From Candidatus Poribacteria bacterium (GTDB lineage: Bacteria > Poribacteria > WGA-4E > WGA-3G), in the NCBI GenBank assembly GCA_003635185.1, contig PYJA01000095.1, positions 18,662-71,941 of the forward strand: DNA of 53,280 nt, in the 5' to 3' direction. This document shows, piece after piece, positions 43,179 to 52,649 of this stretch. The translations under genes were made by a program, and so were the position numbers. The notes below the pieces were generated by a model. It had not been told where the DNA came from. It made no database searches and worked only from the letters and a program-made list of their open reading frames with translations. How positions within the stretch are numbered: position 1 is the first letter of the stretch; every line of letters begins with the position of its first letter.

Positions 43179-44261
43179 TTGATACATCTATTTGGAGAAG
43201 CTTATGATAGAGTCCAACTGCTTCGCCACTTGGGGGATATATCACAAGTAGCTGAGGCTAAGATATACCAACTGACTGATGGAAACGAAAAGGGCACGGA
43301 TGCAATCGGTTTTCTAACAGGTTCAGGTTTGAATTTTACTGTTCTTCCAAACCGCGGTTTGGATATATCTTATGCCAATTATAACGGAATCCCATTATGC
43401 TGGCGTTCTGGTACCGGTGATGTTGCCGCAGCACATTATGAACCGGAAGGGCTCGGATGGTTGCGTGGATTCTATGGCGGATTGCTTACAACATGTGGTA
43501 TGACACAAGCTGGAGCACCTAACGTAGATGAAGACATAGAACTTGGACTCCACGGCAGAGTTTCTCATATTCCTGCGAAAAATGTTTGGGTCGATAGTCG
43601 TTGGGAAGGGGACCGTTACATCCTGTGGGTGCAAGGAAAGGTTACAGAAACCGCCGCATTAGGCGAGCATTTGTGCCGTACGCGGCGTATCTGGACAGAA
43701 TTGGGATCAAATAAACTGCATATTGAAGATATTGTTGAAAACCTTGGATATCAGGATTGTCCACACATGTACCTTTTCCATATTAACATCGGTTTCCCAA
43801 TACTTGCAGATGGAAGTGAACTCATAGCCCCTTCCTCCCAGGTAACGCCTCGCGATGAACACGCTAAAAACAATTTATCAAATTATAACTTCGGGGAACC
43901 CCCCACTGTTGATTTCCAAGAACAGGTCTACTATCATGAAATGGTACCTGATGTTGACAATCACATTCGCGTTGCACTCATCAACCGGAGTTTTAAGGGC
44001 GGTCAAGGCATTGGAATCGCCGTGCGATACCACAAAACACAATTCCCACACTTTGTCCAATGGAAACTGTGTGGTCAAGGCAACTATGTGATGGGTTTAG
44101 AACCCTCAAACTGCCGAGTTGACGGTAGAGCATCGGAGCGTGAACGCGGCACCTTGCAACATATTGAACCTGGCGGGCGCCGCCACTATGAAGTCGAAAT
44201 CAGTGTCCTGACATCCAACGCTGAGATTGACGCACTTGAAGCAAAAATCTCGAAAAACTAA
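43179..44261 (+). CDS. DUF4432 / aldose 1-epimerase-like protein, TTG start
   Basis: A 360-residue protein of the DUF4432 group, galactose mutarotase-like fold. Landmarks are NFTVLPNRGLDISYANYNGIP, GLLTTCGM, LHGRVSHIPA and the C-terminal VMGLEPSN. It may bind or epimerise a sugar. The only well-placed start is TTG 43179, nine bases after AAGGAG (43164-43169); two nearby ATGs (43171, 43174) are out of frame. The next gene follows after 61 bases. Confidence 0.82.
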   Translation: MIHLFGEAYDRVQLLRHLGDISQVAEAKIYQLTDGNEKGTDAIGFLTGSGLNFTVLPNRGLDISYANYNGIPLCWRSGTGDVAAAHYEPEGLGWLRGFYGGLLTTCGMTQAGAPNVDEDIELGLHGRVSHIPAKNVWVDSRWEGDRYILWVQGKVTETAALGEHLCRTRRIWTELGSNKLHIEDIVENLGYQDCPHMYLFHINIGFPILADGSELIAPSSQVTPRDEHAKNNLSNYNFGEPPTVDFQEQVYYHEMVPDVDNHIRVALINRSFKGGQGIGIAVRYHKTQFPHFVQWKLCGQGNYVMGLEPSNCRVDGRASERERGTLQHIEPGGRRHYEVEISVLTSNAEIDALEAKISKN

Positions 44262-44322
44262 AATAACACCCATTCGGAGCAGATATGCTATTGGCGTGTT
44301 TGACTCTAAGGAGAAAATAGAA

Positions 44323-46215
44323 ATGAACAAACGTTTTACTTTACCACTTTTTGTGGTTGCATTCTTGACAACTATTTTGTTTAGCACTTATTTTGTAACC
44401 CAACCAATTAACATTGCACAGGCTGATGGTCACGAGGCAGGCACGACCTCCCAAAAATCCGAGGTTGCTCCCCTTGAAATTCCTAAAGACAGTGTCCTAC
44501 ATTTAATACCTGAAACCACCTTAGGTGTAATCTATTGTCCCAGTTTACTTGATTTAGACGACAGAATTAACGCTGTAGCATCAGAGCTTGTCCCGCAAGC
44601 TGGTCAATCTCCAGAACTCCTTGCCCAAATTTTGGCAAGTTCCTTCGGTGCCGGCTTTGAAAGTTTAGCCGAATTAGAAGAGATCGGTTTGGATCTGAAC
44701 CAAGATTTTGCTGTGTTCCTCACGAGCTTGGACCCGTTCAATCTTTCCGCAACCGTACATCTAACTGACCCAGAGGCAATGAAACAGGTAATTGAGGCTG
44801 AAGCAGAAGGAAGTGAACCTATCCAATATAATGGCGAAACCTATTGGAGTTCCGCTGAAGGTAGTGGCAGCTTCGCTATTTTGGAGAACACACTTGTCTT
44901 CTCGGAACAACCTGAAATCTGTCAAAACGTCATTGATATTAGTAAAGGAACAAAGAAATCTATCGTAGCAAACCAACATTACGCTTCGTTTCTAACTAAT
45001 ATCCAAAAAGAGACTGATCAGTTAGCCGTTCACTTTGATCTCGAATCTATCATCGCCCCCTTTAGTGAAAAACTAAAAGAGGAATTATTTTCATCAATTG
45101 ATACCATTGAAAGCGATCCAGCATCCATGGCTGCAGTTCCAATGATGGAAAGTATTTTTAGTATGGTTATAGATTTTATTGAAGAGTTAAGATCTATCGG
45201 TGCCACACTCCAAGTTGAAGGGACTGATGTGCAGCTTGCAACGTTCCTGCAATTCAAAACTGATGGGCAAATTCAAACAAAATTAAAGGAACTAACCCCA
45301 AATGAATTTGTACTACTCGATGACTTGCCAAACGGTGCCTTCATTAATGGGGCATTCCAAGGCAACCAAAAGTTACTGGCAGACATGAGTTTGGCTTGGA
45401 TAAAGCCTTTTTTGAAAGAAAATGAAGAACAGGGTAAAGATTTTGAGGACCTTCTTCAACAGATGACAAGTGTTTATGAATCTATGGGGGATGAATGGAG
45501 TTTTACCGCCAACTTTAAAGATAGTTTTATTCCCGATTATCTCGTTATCTACTCATTGAAAGATGAGCAAAAGGTAAAAGACTATTATGAAAACCAGTTC
45601 ATGAATTTTCTCCAAAAATCAATGCAGATCATGCAAAATATAATGGGGGACATGCCGCAGCTTAGTATGTACGACGGGGTTTATGTTGGAGACCCAATAA
45701 TGCATAACGATGTTGAAATTAAAACACTGGTTTTTCCCAATTTCGGTGCTGTTTTCGTTGATATGCCACCTGAAACTGTAAATCTTATTCCCCAGGAATG
45801 GCAATGGTCTTACGCTTTTTCAGAAGGTCATCTCTTCTTCGGTGTAGGTGGTCCAGAACTGGTTAAAGCAGCACTTGATAGCAAAGCGAAAATAGGCGAA
45901 AGTTTATCTGAAAACATGAGTTACCAAAAACTCATTGAAAAGTTGGGAAGGGAAAACAACTTGTTTTTAGGAATTTCCCCCTTAGCCTTAGCGAAAAGTA
46001 TTATGAATATGGCGGCAAAGACTGAGCCCAACGTTGCAGCACAAATGCAGATGTTCACAGCTATCCTCGGAGGTATTCCCGAAGCCTATAGCATTGGCAT
46101 TTCAGGGAAAGTCCAAGATGGCGGAATTGGTGCTAAACTACTTTTCACCCTTGGCGATTTCAAGCAGTTGATTCAAACCTTTGCGATGATGTCTGGAATG
46201 GGACAGATGCAATAG
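44323..46215 (+). CDS. exported DUF3352-like protein of unknown function
   Basis: 630 residues with a signal peptide (about 1-34, FTLPLFVVAFLTTILFSTYF). The mature part begins with SVLHLIPETTLGVIYCPSL and alternates helices and strands, with repeated LFSEQ/LFFGVGGPE-type passages where a score-like comparison of subunits recurs. This resembles the DUF3352 group of exported proteins, which have no known role. It is not a lipoprotein. AAGGAG lies 9 bases before ATG 44323; the longer frame overlaps the DUF4432 gene. A strong terminator follows. Confidence 0.65.
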   Translation: MNKRFTLPLFVVAFLTTILFSTYFVTQPINIAQADGHEAGTTSQKSEVAPLEIPKDSVLHLIPETTLGVIYCPSLLDLDDRINAVASELVPQAGQSPELLAQILASSFGAGFESLAELEEIGLDLNQDFAVFLTSLDPFNLSATVHLTDPEAMKQVIEAEAEGSEPIQYNGETYWSSAEGSGSFAILENTLVFSEQPEICQNVIDISKGTKKSIVANQHYASFLTNIQKETDQLAVHFDLESIIAPFSEKLKEELFSSIDTIESDPASMAAVPMMESIFSMVIDFIEELRSIGATLQVEGTDVQLATFLQFKTDGQIQTKLKELTPNEFVLLDDLPNGAFINGAFQGNQKLLADMSLAWIKPFLKENEEQGKDFEDLLQQMTSVYESMGDEWSFTANFKDSFIPDYLVIYSLKDEQKVKDYYENQFMNFLQKSMQIMQNIMGDMPQLSMYDGVYVGDPIMHNDVEIKTLVFPNFGAVFVDMPPETVNLIPQEWQWSYAFSEGHLFFGVGGPELVKAALDSKAKIGESLSENMSYQKLIEKLGRENNLFLGISPLALAKSIMNMAAKTEPNVAAQMQMFTAILGGIPEAYSIGISGKVQDGGIGAKLLFTLGDFKQLIQTFAMMSGMGQMQ

Positions 46216-46220
46216 CACTT

Positions 46221-46260
46221 AAGACTCGTCCACAACTTGATTGTGGACGAGTCTTTTGTT
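46221..46260 (+). terminator. intrinsic terminator after the DUF3352-like gene
   Basis: AAGACTCGTCCACAA (46221-46235), loop CTTGA, TTGTGGACGAGTCTT (46241-46255): a perfect 15-bp stem followed by a T-rich tail. Confidence 0.88.
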
Positions 46261-46268
46261 TATAGTAT

Positions 46269-46421
46269 AACCCAAGTTGCCACCTATGTAGCATAATCTG
46301 CCAGATTGTGCTTATATGTGCGCAAACTGGCAGTTCACGCTACAAATATTCGCTAATTATCAGCATTTTTTCATTAAAGACGGTATTTTCATGTCTAAAA
46401 CTTATAGGTAGCAACTTGGGT
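46269..46421. mobile_element. MITE family B, copy 2 (inverted relative to copy 1)
   Basis: Ends AACCCAAGTTGC and GCAACTTGGGT are inverted. The interior is the reverse complement of the element at 15266-15417 over most of its length (for example the GTCTAAAACTTATAGGTAGC segment near its right end). TAGTAT at 46263-46268 and 46422-46427 flanks it as a likely target duplication. Confidence 0.78.
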
Positions 46422-46425
46422 TAGT

Positions 46426-46458
46426 ATAGTAAAGCATATAATTACTTGGACATTTCTG
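46426..46458 (+). repeat. left half of element family C
   Basis: TATAGTAAA, then TGGACATT after the same spacing as in the element at 15885-16001. The matching right end is not found downstream. Confidence 0.45.
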
Positions 46459-46461
46459 TAG

Positions 46462-46510
46462 CATAACCTGTTAGGTTGTGTTCCGTTTCTGCACAACCTA
46501 ACAGGTTATG
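46462..46510. repeat. perfect 19-bp palindrome with 11-base loop
   Basis: CATAACCTGTTAGGTTGTG (46462-46480) and its exact reverse complement at 46492-46510. There is no T tract. It starts with the same GTAGCATAA lead-in as a segment of MITE B (46287-46296). Confidence 0.8.
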
Positions 46511-46653
46511 GGACAACACATGCAGTCCGTTTGGTTTGCTAAACGCATGGATAAAATGTTACCGCAATAATTATACTCAAAATAACGGAGACTTCAGATG
46601 TAGAAGCATTTGCACAGAAGATGCTCGCTTAAATCACTACGGAGGTTCAGATA

Positions 46654-47883
46654 ATGAAGTTTTTTAAACTATTTCTCCTCGCAGCACTCAGCGCAACAAT
46701 ATTCACTGGGTGTGAGAAGCGGTTTGTATCATCGATAGATCCTATAACCAATACACGATATGCTGCACAAATGGCACTGTCGGACCTTGCGAACACCGCT
46801 GCTGAACGCGCTTTTGTCGATCTTGCTAACGCTGCAAATGAAGTCGCAGAAGTACTTTCAACAGAAGCAGGAACAGTAGCAGAACCGGCATTCTTGAAAC
46901 TTGCTCATGAAGCAACTGCTTTGGAACAAGCATTTGTTAAAGCAGCATGCAAAATAGAATTGCGACAATTTGCTATAGCATCGATATACGCAGCAAAAGC
47001 ACACATAACGGAAACAACAGTTAATGAGGAACACGGATGGTGGACTTTATCATCCTTACTTAAAGCCTATCCTGCCGAAGAACCGAGGGACATGAAACAA
47101 GCATTACAGAACCTTGCTCATGAGACAGTGACAGCGGAAAAGACATTGCAGCTGCTGCCTACTGAGAAGACCTTGATTCCTTTTGCTTTCGGATATGGGA
47201 TAGGCATTGATTCGTATGCAGACTATGCTGAATATTACTCTTGGGATCCAAATCCTCCATCTTACGAACCTGGCGTAATATTAATACAGTATGACGAAAC
47301 AATTCGGCCAGTGACCGAAACGAGAACAGCCGTGATTGAGTTTCTAACTAACAAAGGGTACACAGTCACGACGGAAGGAGTACTTGACCTTATTGAAGCC
47401 ATAGATTTAGGTGTGGATTTTGATCCGCTTCCTATTATGGAAGAATTAATCACTATTCCCGGCGTAGCATTAGTTCAGCCTAATTTTTTTTACTATCCTG
47501 CAGTTGTCTATCCCCCTCCACCTATCAGTGTTGAAATAATAGACAAAGTGAGAACAAGATATAATGAGGCTTGGTGTCGAAGTAACTTTGACGTTATAGA
47601 CAGTATACTAATTAAAGAAAGTGGGTTAGATTTCTTTGATTATGCTTTTGTCCGCAACCTCGCTGACATCTATGCAGAAGAAGTTCCTGAGGACGCAAAC
47701 CTTATCCAGACAAACGGTTTCTCTCTACGCCCAATTGGGATTACATTTCTAACTATTTACTTTCAGCATTCAGGGAAAACCTTTGACGAGATTATTGAAA
47801 TCTTCAGGCAAACTGTCAGAAATAGAAATATGGGTATGCAAACTGTGACAATTAAGCACTCTCACTACCACTTGATGCAATAA
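46654..47883 (+). CDS. lipoprotein, duplicated family, copy 1
   Basis: 409 residues. A lipoprotein signal (MKFFKLFLLAALSATIFTGC) places the lipidated Cys at 20. Residues 40-110 are alpha-helical (DLANTAAERAFVDLANAANE); the middle has an inhibitor-I9-like stretch (YDETIRPVTETRTAVIEFL, with IPGVALVQPNFFYYP), like the propeptide fold of subtilases, followed by a conserved C-terminal domain (RTRYNEAWCRSNFDVIDSIL, ESGLDFFDYAFVRNLADIYAE). I recognise no overall family. CGGAGGTT lies before ATG 46654. It is a paralogue of the next gene. Confidence 0.72.
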   Translation: MKFFKLFLLAALSATIFTGCEKRFVSSIDPITNTRYAAQMALSDLANTAAERAFVDLANAANEVAEVLSTEAGTVAEPAFLKLAHEATALEQAFVKAACKIELRQFAIASIYAAKAHITETTVNEEHGWWTLSSLLKAYPAEEPRDMKQALQNLAHETVTAEKTLQLLPTEKTLIPFAFGYGIGIDSYADYAEYYSWDPNPPSYEPGVILIQYDETIRPVTETRTAVIEFLTNKGYTVTTEGVLDLIEAIDLGVDFDPLPIMEELITIPGVALVQPNFFYYPAVVYPPPPISVEIIDKVRTRYNEAWCRSNFDVIDSILIKESGLDFFDYAFVRNLADIYAEEVPEDANLIQTNGFSLRPIGITFLTIYFQHSGKTFDEIIEIFRQTVRNRNMGMQTVTIKHSHYHLMQ

Positions 47884-47895
47884 CGGAGGTTTCAC

Positions 47896-49179
47896 ATGCA
47901 ATCCCTACACGGTATCACAGCATCAGCATTTCGAATGAAGTTTTTTAAACTATTTCTCCTCGCAGCACTCAGTGCAACAATACTCACTGGGTGTGAGAGG
48001 CAACTTGTATCACCGATAGCCCCTACTGATCCCTCGCGAGTCGATACACAATTTGCTCAAAAAGCACTCTCGAACCTTGCTGACACTGCTGCTGAACGGG
48101 GATTTGTCGACCTCGCTAACGCTGCAAATGAAGTCGCAAAAGTTCTTACAGTAGAAGAGGATCAAGGAACAACAGGAATAGCATTCTTGAAGCTTTTACG
48201 GGAAGCATACACTTTACAAGATGCATTTGCTTTAGTAAGCTGCGGGATAACATTGGAAGGATTTGAGATGGCATCCGGCCTTGCAGCAGAAGCATACGTA
48301 GCAAATCCATACTTAACAGAAACAGCAGTAGTACCAAGTGACAGGGAACAAGTATTGGAAAACCTGGCTCAAGAAGCATTGAATGCAGGAACGATATTGC
48401 GACAGTTTCCTGAAGAGAACGCTTTTATCCCCTTTGCTTTCGGATACAGACCGTCCGACCATCTTCCCTCAAACATTAGCGTAGAATACGAAACTCCGTG
48501 CAACAACGAAATACACATAAGCTATGACGAAACAATTCGGCCTGTGAATATAACGGGGGCAGCTGTAGTTGAATTTCTGACTCTCAAAGGATACGCGGAG
48601 GTGCCAAAGGAATTGCTATTGCCATATACCAATTATGAGAATATAAGCATAAACTTAAATCCGGATGTTAATCCATATTCTATTAGAAAGGAATTAATCG
48701 CTATTCCCGGTGTTGCGCGTATAAGTATCTGTGGGATAGACTACATTCCCGCGCCGACTATCTGGAAAGAACCAACCTTTAATGGGCAACAATTTTTTGT
48801 TATCGTAGATCGAATAAGGGTAAGATACAATGAAGCTTGGTGTCAGGGCGACTTGGATGTTATAGACAGTATACTAATTGAAGAGAGCGGTTTGGATTTC
48901 TTTAATTATGTTTTTGTCCGCAACCTTGCATATATTTATGCAGAAGAAATTCCGGAGGCTGCAGAACGTATCCAAACAAACGGTTTTTCACTTCACAGAA
49001 TAGCAGTTACGTTTCTTTATATCTATTTTCAGAATTCAGAGAAAAGTCGCGAAGAGATTATTGAACTCTTCCGACAATCCATCAGCGACGGATATGTGAC
49101 TATAGAGCATTTTAGAGGTGGGACGTGTGTTAATAATGTATGCATTGATCAGACGACAGTCGTCCCAATCATTCAGTGA
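47896..49179 (+). CDS. lipoprotein, duplicated family, copy 2, with ggt-derived start
   Basis: 427 residues from ATG 47896, or 414 from ATG 47935. The shorter form begins MKFFKLFLLAALSATILTGC like copy 1, with Cys20. The extra 13 residues (MQSLHGITASAFR) resemble the start of the next gene (MQSPHGSAFR), and the ribosome site CGGAGGTTTCAC belongs to the upstream ATG. This suggests that a tandem duplication fused the ggt start to this gene. The N- and C-terminal domains match copy 1 closely; the middle is diverged. Whether the 13-residue extension disturbs the lipoprotein signal is open. Confidence 0.72.
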   Translation: MQSLHGITASAFRMKFFKLFLLAALSATILTGCERQLVSPIAPTDPSRVDTQFAQKALSNLADTAAERGFVDLANAANEVAKVLTVEEDQGTTGIAFLKLLREAYTLQDAFALVSCGITLEGFEMASGLAAEAYVANPYLTETAVVPSDREQVLENLAQEALNAGTILRQFPEENAFIPFAFGYRPSDHLPSNISVEYETPCNNEIHISYDETIRPVNITGAAVVEFLTLKGYAEVPKELLLPYTNYENISINLNPDVNPYSIRKELIAIPGVARISICGIDYIPAPTIWKEPTFNGQQFFVIVDRIRVRYNEAWCQGDLDVIDSILIEESGLDFFNYVFVRNLAYIYAEEIPEAAERIQTNGFSLHRIAVTFLYIYFQNSEKSREEIIELFRQSISDGYVTIEHFRGGTCVNNVCIDQTTVVPIIQ

Positions 49180-49195
49180 ATAATGGAGGTTACAG

Positions 49196-50824
49196 ATGCA
49201 ATCACCACACGGCTCAGCATTTCGACCATCTGTGATGGGTAGAAACGGCATGGTTACATCCGGACACGTACTTGCTTCACAAGCAGGCATCCAAACAATG
49301 ATGGCAGGAGGTAACGCTGTTGACGCTGCCATCGCAACTGCCGCCGCGCTCGGAGTCGTGGAACCTGCAGGTTCTGGTGTTGGTGGGGATGGGTTTATCC
49401 TCATCTATTGGGCAGAAACAGGACAGGTCGCAGCCGTCAATGGGACGGGACCTGCACCGCGTGCCGCAACCCGCGAGACCTATCTCAAAGATGGCGGCAT
49501 TCCGATGAAAGGCATGCGAAGTGTTTCTGTGCCGGGACTTCTCGACGGATGGATCCTTGCACATGAACGTTACGGCGCACTCAAGTTAGAAGAAGTTTTT
49601 GCCCCCGCAATTTCCCTCTGTGAAGAAGGATTTCCTGTGAGCCATAGACTCGCAGGAGGGTTAAGAGGTGAAAACGCACGTTTCGCTGCCGAACCCGACA
49701 GCCGCGCCATTTTCACAAACGATGGTGAACCAATCCCCGCAGGTGAACTTCTTGCAAATCCCAATCTTGGCACAACCCTCCGCAAAATCGCTAAAGATGG
49801 GAGGGATGTGTTCTACAAAGGCGAAATTGCTAAGAAAATTGCGGAATTCAGTCGAGCGTACAATGGACTATTAACAGCAGAAGACCTCGCAAACTATCAT
49901 GCCCATTGGGACGATCCAATACACGTTAACTATCGCGGTTATGAAGTCTATGAAATGCCGCCCAACTCAAGCGGACATATCTTATTGCAGGAATTAAACG
50001 TAGTAGAATTGTTTGATTTGCAAACGTTGGGATGTAACACTGCCGAAAGCGTGCATCTAATGGTTGAAGCGAAAAAACTCGCCTTTGCTGACAGAGAAAA
50101 ATATATGGCAGACCCCAATTGGATAGATGTTCCCATAGAGGGCATGTTATCTAAATCCTACGCCGCTGAACAAGCAAAACGAATTGACTTGGATAAAGCT
50201 GCCGTTGATGTTCCCGCAGGTGGACCCGAAGCACACCAAGACACCACCTGTTTCTGCACCGCAGACCGCGCAGGAAATCTTGTCTGTGTGTTACAGAGTA
50301 TCCAATCAGGTTTCGGTTCCAGCTTAGTCGCAGGTGATACAGGCATTCTGCTCAACAATCGCATGACCTATTGGCATTTGGAAGAGGAGCATCCCAACTG
50401 CCTAATGCCGGGCAAACGTGTCCGTCACACAATGAATCCTGTTATCGTTACAAAAGATGGTAAACCTGTGTTAGCATGTGGAACACCGGGTGCAGACACA
50501 CAGGTACAAACGAACTTACAGTTAGTAACACATGTCCTTGACTTTGGCATGACACCACAAGAGGCGGTTTCTGCACCGCGCTGGCGCAGTCTCCAGAACC
50601 CAATGGAATCCACAATTCCACACACGTGTTCTAATCATCTGCAGTTAGAAACACGGTTTTCGTCAGATACTCAAGAGGGTTTAGCAGAAAGAGGACATGA
50701 ACTCCAACTTGTCGGAGATTGGGGCGGTCCAGGAAGTGCACAGATGATTCAGGTTCATCCCGAATCGGGCGCGCTTATCGGTGGCTCCGATCCGAGAACT
50801 GATGGATATGCTGTAACTTTTTAG
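49196..50824 (+). CDS. ggt: gamma-glutamyltransferase family protein
   Basis: A 542-residue Ntn-hydrolase that would self-cleave before a catalytic Thr. NAVDAAIATAAALGVVEP and GSGVGGDGF are family landmarks, and the cleavage site is HQDTTCFCTADRAGN with Thr350/351. In most members the Thr is followed by THFS or THLS; here Cys replaces His. NPVIVTKDGKPVLACGTPG carries the glycine loop. No signal peptide is visible, so it would be cytoplasmic, which is usual for non-secreted GGT-like acylases. Substrate range is unknown. GGAGGTTACAG precedes the ATG. Confidence 0.88.
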   Translation: MQSPHGSAFRPSVMGRNGMVTSGHVLASQAGIQTMMAGGNAVDAAIATAAALGVVEPAGSGVGGDGFILIYWAETGQVAAVNGTGPAPRAATRETYLKDGGIPMKGMRSVSVPGLLDGWILAHERYGALKLEEVFAPAISLCEEGFPVSHRLAGGLRGENARFAAEPDSRAIFTNDGEPIPAGELLANPNLGTTLRKIAKDGRDVFYKGEIAKKIAEFSRAYNGLLTAEDLANYHAHWDDPIHVNYRGYEVYEMPPNSSGHILLQELNVVELFDLQTLGCNTAESVHLMVEAKKLAFADREKYMADPNWIDVPIEGMLSKSYAAEQAKRIDLDKAAVDVPAGGPEAHQDTTCFCTADRAGNLVCVLQSIQSGFGSSLVAGDTGILLNNRMTYWHLEEEHPNCLMPGKRVRHTMNPVIVTKDGKPVLACGTPGADTQVQTNLQLVTHVLDFGMTPQEAVSAPRWRSLQNPMESTIPHTCSNHLQLETRFSSDTQEGLAERGHELQLVGDWGGPGSAQMIQVHPESGALIGGSDPRTDGYAVTF

Positions 50825-50898
50825 TTAAATTGGTGGCCCCATTAGTATTGATGGAACAGATATACGTAGCGTTATATGTCTTTGACGATTAATTTTGC

Positions 50899-50927
50899 TT
50901 GATTTCTTTTTGGAAATTGGATATTCT
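50899..50927 (+). promoter_or_regulatory. candidate promoter of the phosphoesterase gene
   Basis: TTGATT at 50899-50904, 17-base spacer, TATTCT at 50922-50927, 85 bases upstream of the ATG at 51012. Weaker boxes than the other promoters in the window. Confidence 0.4.
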
Positions 50928-51011
50928 ACATACCATTGATTTTCGCAGGGCATGGTAGAAAAAGTTATTATCCACTACTATAACATCATTATCTACAACA
51001 AGGAGAATCGT

Positions 51012-52649
51012 ATGATTTACAGGCAATGGTATTTTACATTTTTGTTAGTTATCTTGATTTCGCTCTGGATTGGAAACAGTGCCGCAGCAAATTCAACCGC
51101 TACTGGTACTGTTTTTCTGGATACAAATAGAAATCAAGTAATGGACGATAATGAGAAAGGATTATCTGGGGTTCGCGTTTCTAATGGGCAGGATGTTGTC
51201 CAAACCGATGCCAACGGGAAATACTCGCTCGCAGTCAGTGATGACACTATCCTTTTCGTCATTAAACCTCGTGGTTATATGACACCGATCAATAAAAACC
51301 GACTCCCGAAGTTTTATTACATTCACAAACCACTCGGTTCACCAGATGGATTGGGGTATCCCGGCGTCGCTCCAACGGGACCGTTACCAGAGTCGATTGA
51401 TTTTCCCCTCACTGAACAGAACGAACCTGACACCTTCAAGGCACTCGTCTTCGGGGATACACAACCCAATAATATGCAAGAGATTGAGTGGTTGGCGCAT
51501 GATGTGGTTGAAGAAGTTATTGGTACTGATGCAGTGTTCGGAATCAGTCTTGGTGATTTGGTAGGTGACGATCTAAACTTATTCGATCCGCTTAACGAGG
51601 TGATGGCTACTGTTGGGATACCGTGGTACAACGTCTATGGTAACCATGATATGAACCGTCCTGCTAAACTTGACCAATACGCCGATGAGACCTTCGAACG
51701 CGTTTATGGTCCCACCTGCTATTCCTATGATTGGGGACCAGTCCATTTCATCATTATCGACAATGTACATTGGTCCCGTGATAAGGATAATAATGTTATC
51801 TACTTCAGTGAGGTAGGAGAACGGCAGTTGAAGTTTATTCGAAATGATCTTGCTTTCGTACCCAAAAATCAGCTTATTGTGATTTCCATGCATATTCCAT
51901 TGACAGAGATGCGTGATGTACAAGAATTGATGAATCTTCTCGGTGACCGTCCCCACACATTATCTTTGTCCGCGCACACACATGTACAACATGATGATTT
52001 CATCGGACCTGAGCACGGTTGGCATGGTGATGACGCACATCATCACCACAATCATGCAACCACATCAGGCAGCTGGTGGCAGGGGACGCTTGATGAAGTC
52101 GGTATTCCCCACACAACGATGCGAGATGGTGCCCCCAATGGATATGGCATCTTCACATTCGATGGAAATCAATATACAATCCGATTTAAGGCTGCCCGTC
52201 GACCCGCTAATTACCAAATGAATATATGGGCACCATGGGAAGTGGCATCATCGGAAACTGGCAAAACTGATGTACTGGTTAACATCTTTGGTGGCACTAA
52301 GCGTTCAAAGGTTGAAATCCGTCTGGGTGAAGACGGGAAATGGAAACCGATGACCTATACGCCTCAGAAAGACCCGTACTTTCAAGCACTCAAAGAACGG
52401 GACGATACGTACCACCTTGAACGGCAAATGCATGCTGAAATACGGGCAAAAATGAAGGAAATGCTGAAGGAAGACAACCAACTGCCACAAAGAGGAAAAC
52501 GGCTTCTTTACGGTGTTCCAAAGTCAACGCACATCTGGCAATCGAAACTCCCCGCAAATATCCCAATAGGAACACACGTTATCAACATCCGCACTACTGA
52601 TATGTTTGGCCAAACTTTCATAGGAAAACGAATCATCCGAGTACGATAA
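51012..52649 (+). CDS. exported calcineurin-like metallophosphoesterase
   Basis: 545 residues with a signal peptide ending near SAAANS. Residues 30-95 form an SdrD-B/carboxypeptidase-like beta domain (GTVFLDTNRNQVMDDNEKGL). The catalytic domain has VFGDTQ (about 152), SLGDLVGDD, YGNHD, SMHIPL and SAHTHVQHDD, the metallophosphoesterase motif series with its di-metal ligands. A His-rich loop, DDAHHHHNHA, lies after the last motif. A C-terminal beta domain follows. The domain order (N, catalytic, C) is a known architecture of exported phosphoesterases. AAGGAG lies before ATG 51012. Confidence 0.87.
   Translation: MIYRQWYFTFLLVILISLWIGNSAAANSTATGTVFLDTNRNQVMDDNEKGLSGVRVSNGQDVVQTDANGKYSLAVSDDTILFVIKPRGYMTPINKNRLPKFYYIHKPLGSPDGLGYPGVAPTGPLPESIDFPLTEQNEPDTFKALVFGDTQPNNMQEIEWLAHDVVEEVIGTDAVFGISLGDLVGDDLNLFDPLNEVMATVGIPWYNVYGNHDMNRPAKLDQYADETFERVYGPTCYSYDWGPVHFIIIDNVHWSRDKDNNVIYFSEVGERQLKFIRNDLAFVPKNQLIVISMHIPLTEMRDVQELMNLLGDRPHTLSLSAHTHVQHDDFIGPEHGWHGDDAHHHHNHATTSGSWWQGTLDEVGIPHTTMRDGAPNGYGIFTFDGNQYTIRFKAARRPANYQMNIWAPWEVASSETGKTDVLVNIFGGTKRSKVEIRLGEDGKWKPMTYTPQKDPYFQALKERDDTYHLERQMHAEIRAKMKEMLKEDNQLPQRGKRLLYGVPKSTHIWQSKLPANIPIGTHVINIRTTDMFGQTFIGKRIIRVR

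Larger units (their letters stand above)
46216..46653. other. 438-bp repeat-rich gap upstream of the lipoprotein genes
   Basis: It holds, in order, a terminator (46221-46260), MITE B copy 2 (46269-46421), a half element of family C (46426-46458), a perfect 19-bp palindrome (46462-46510), and a leader with two ribosome-site-like blocks, one near 46587 followed by ATGTAG and one before the true start. I see no gene. Confidence 0.7.

Noticed and set aside
46476-46667. 63-residue frame before lipoprotein copy 1
   Set aside because: It runs through the palindrome and the leader, has no ribosome site, and overlaps the real start.
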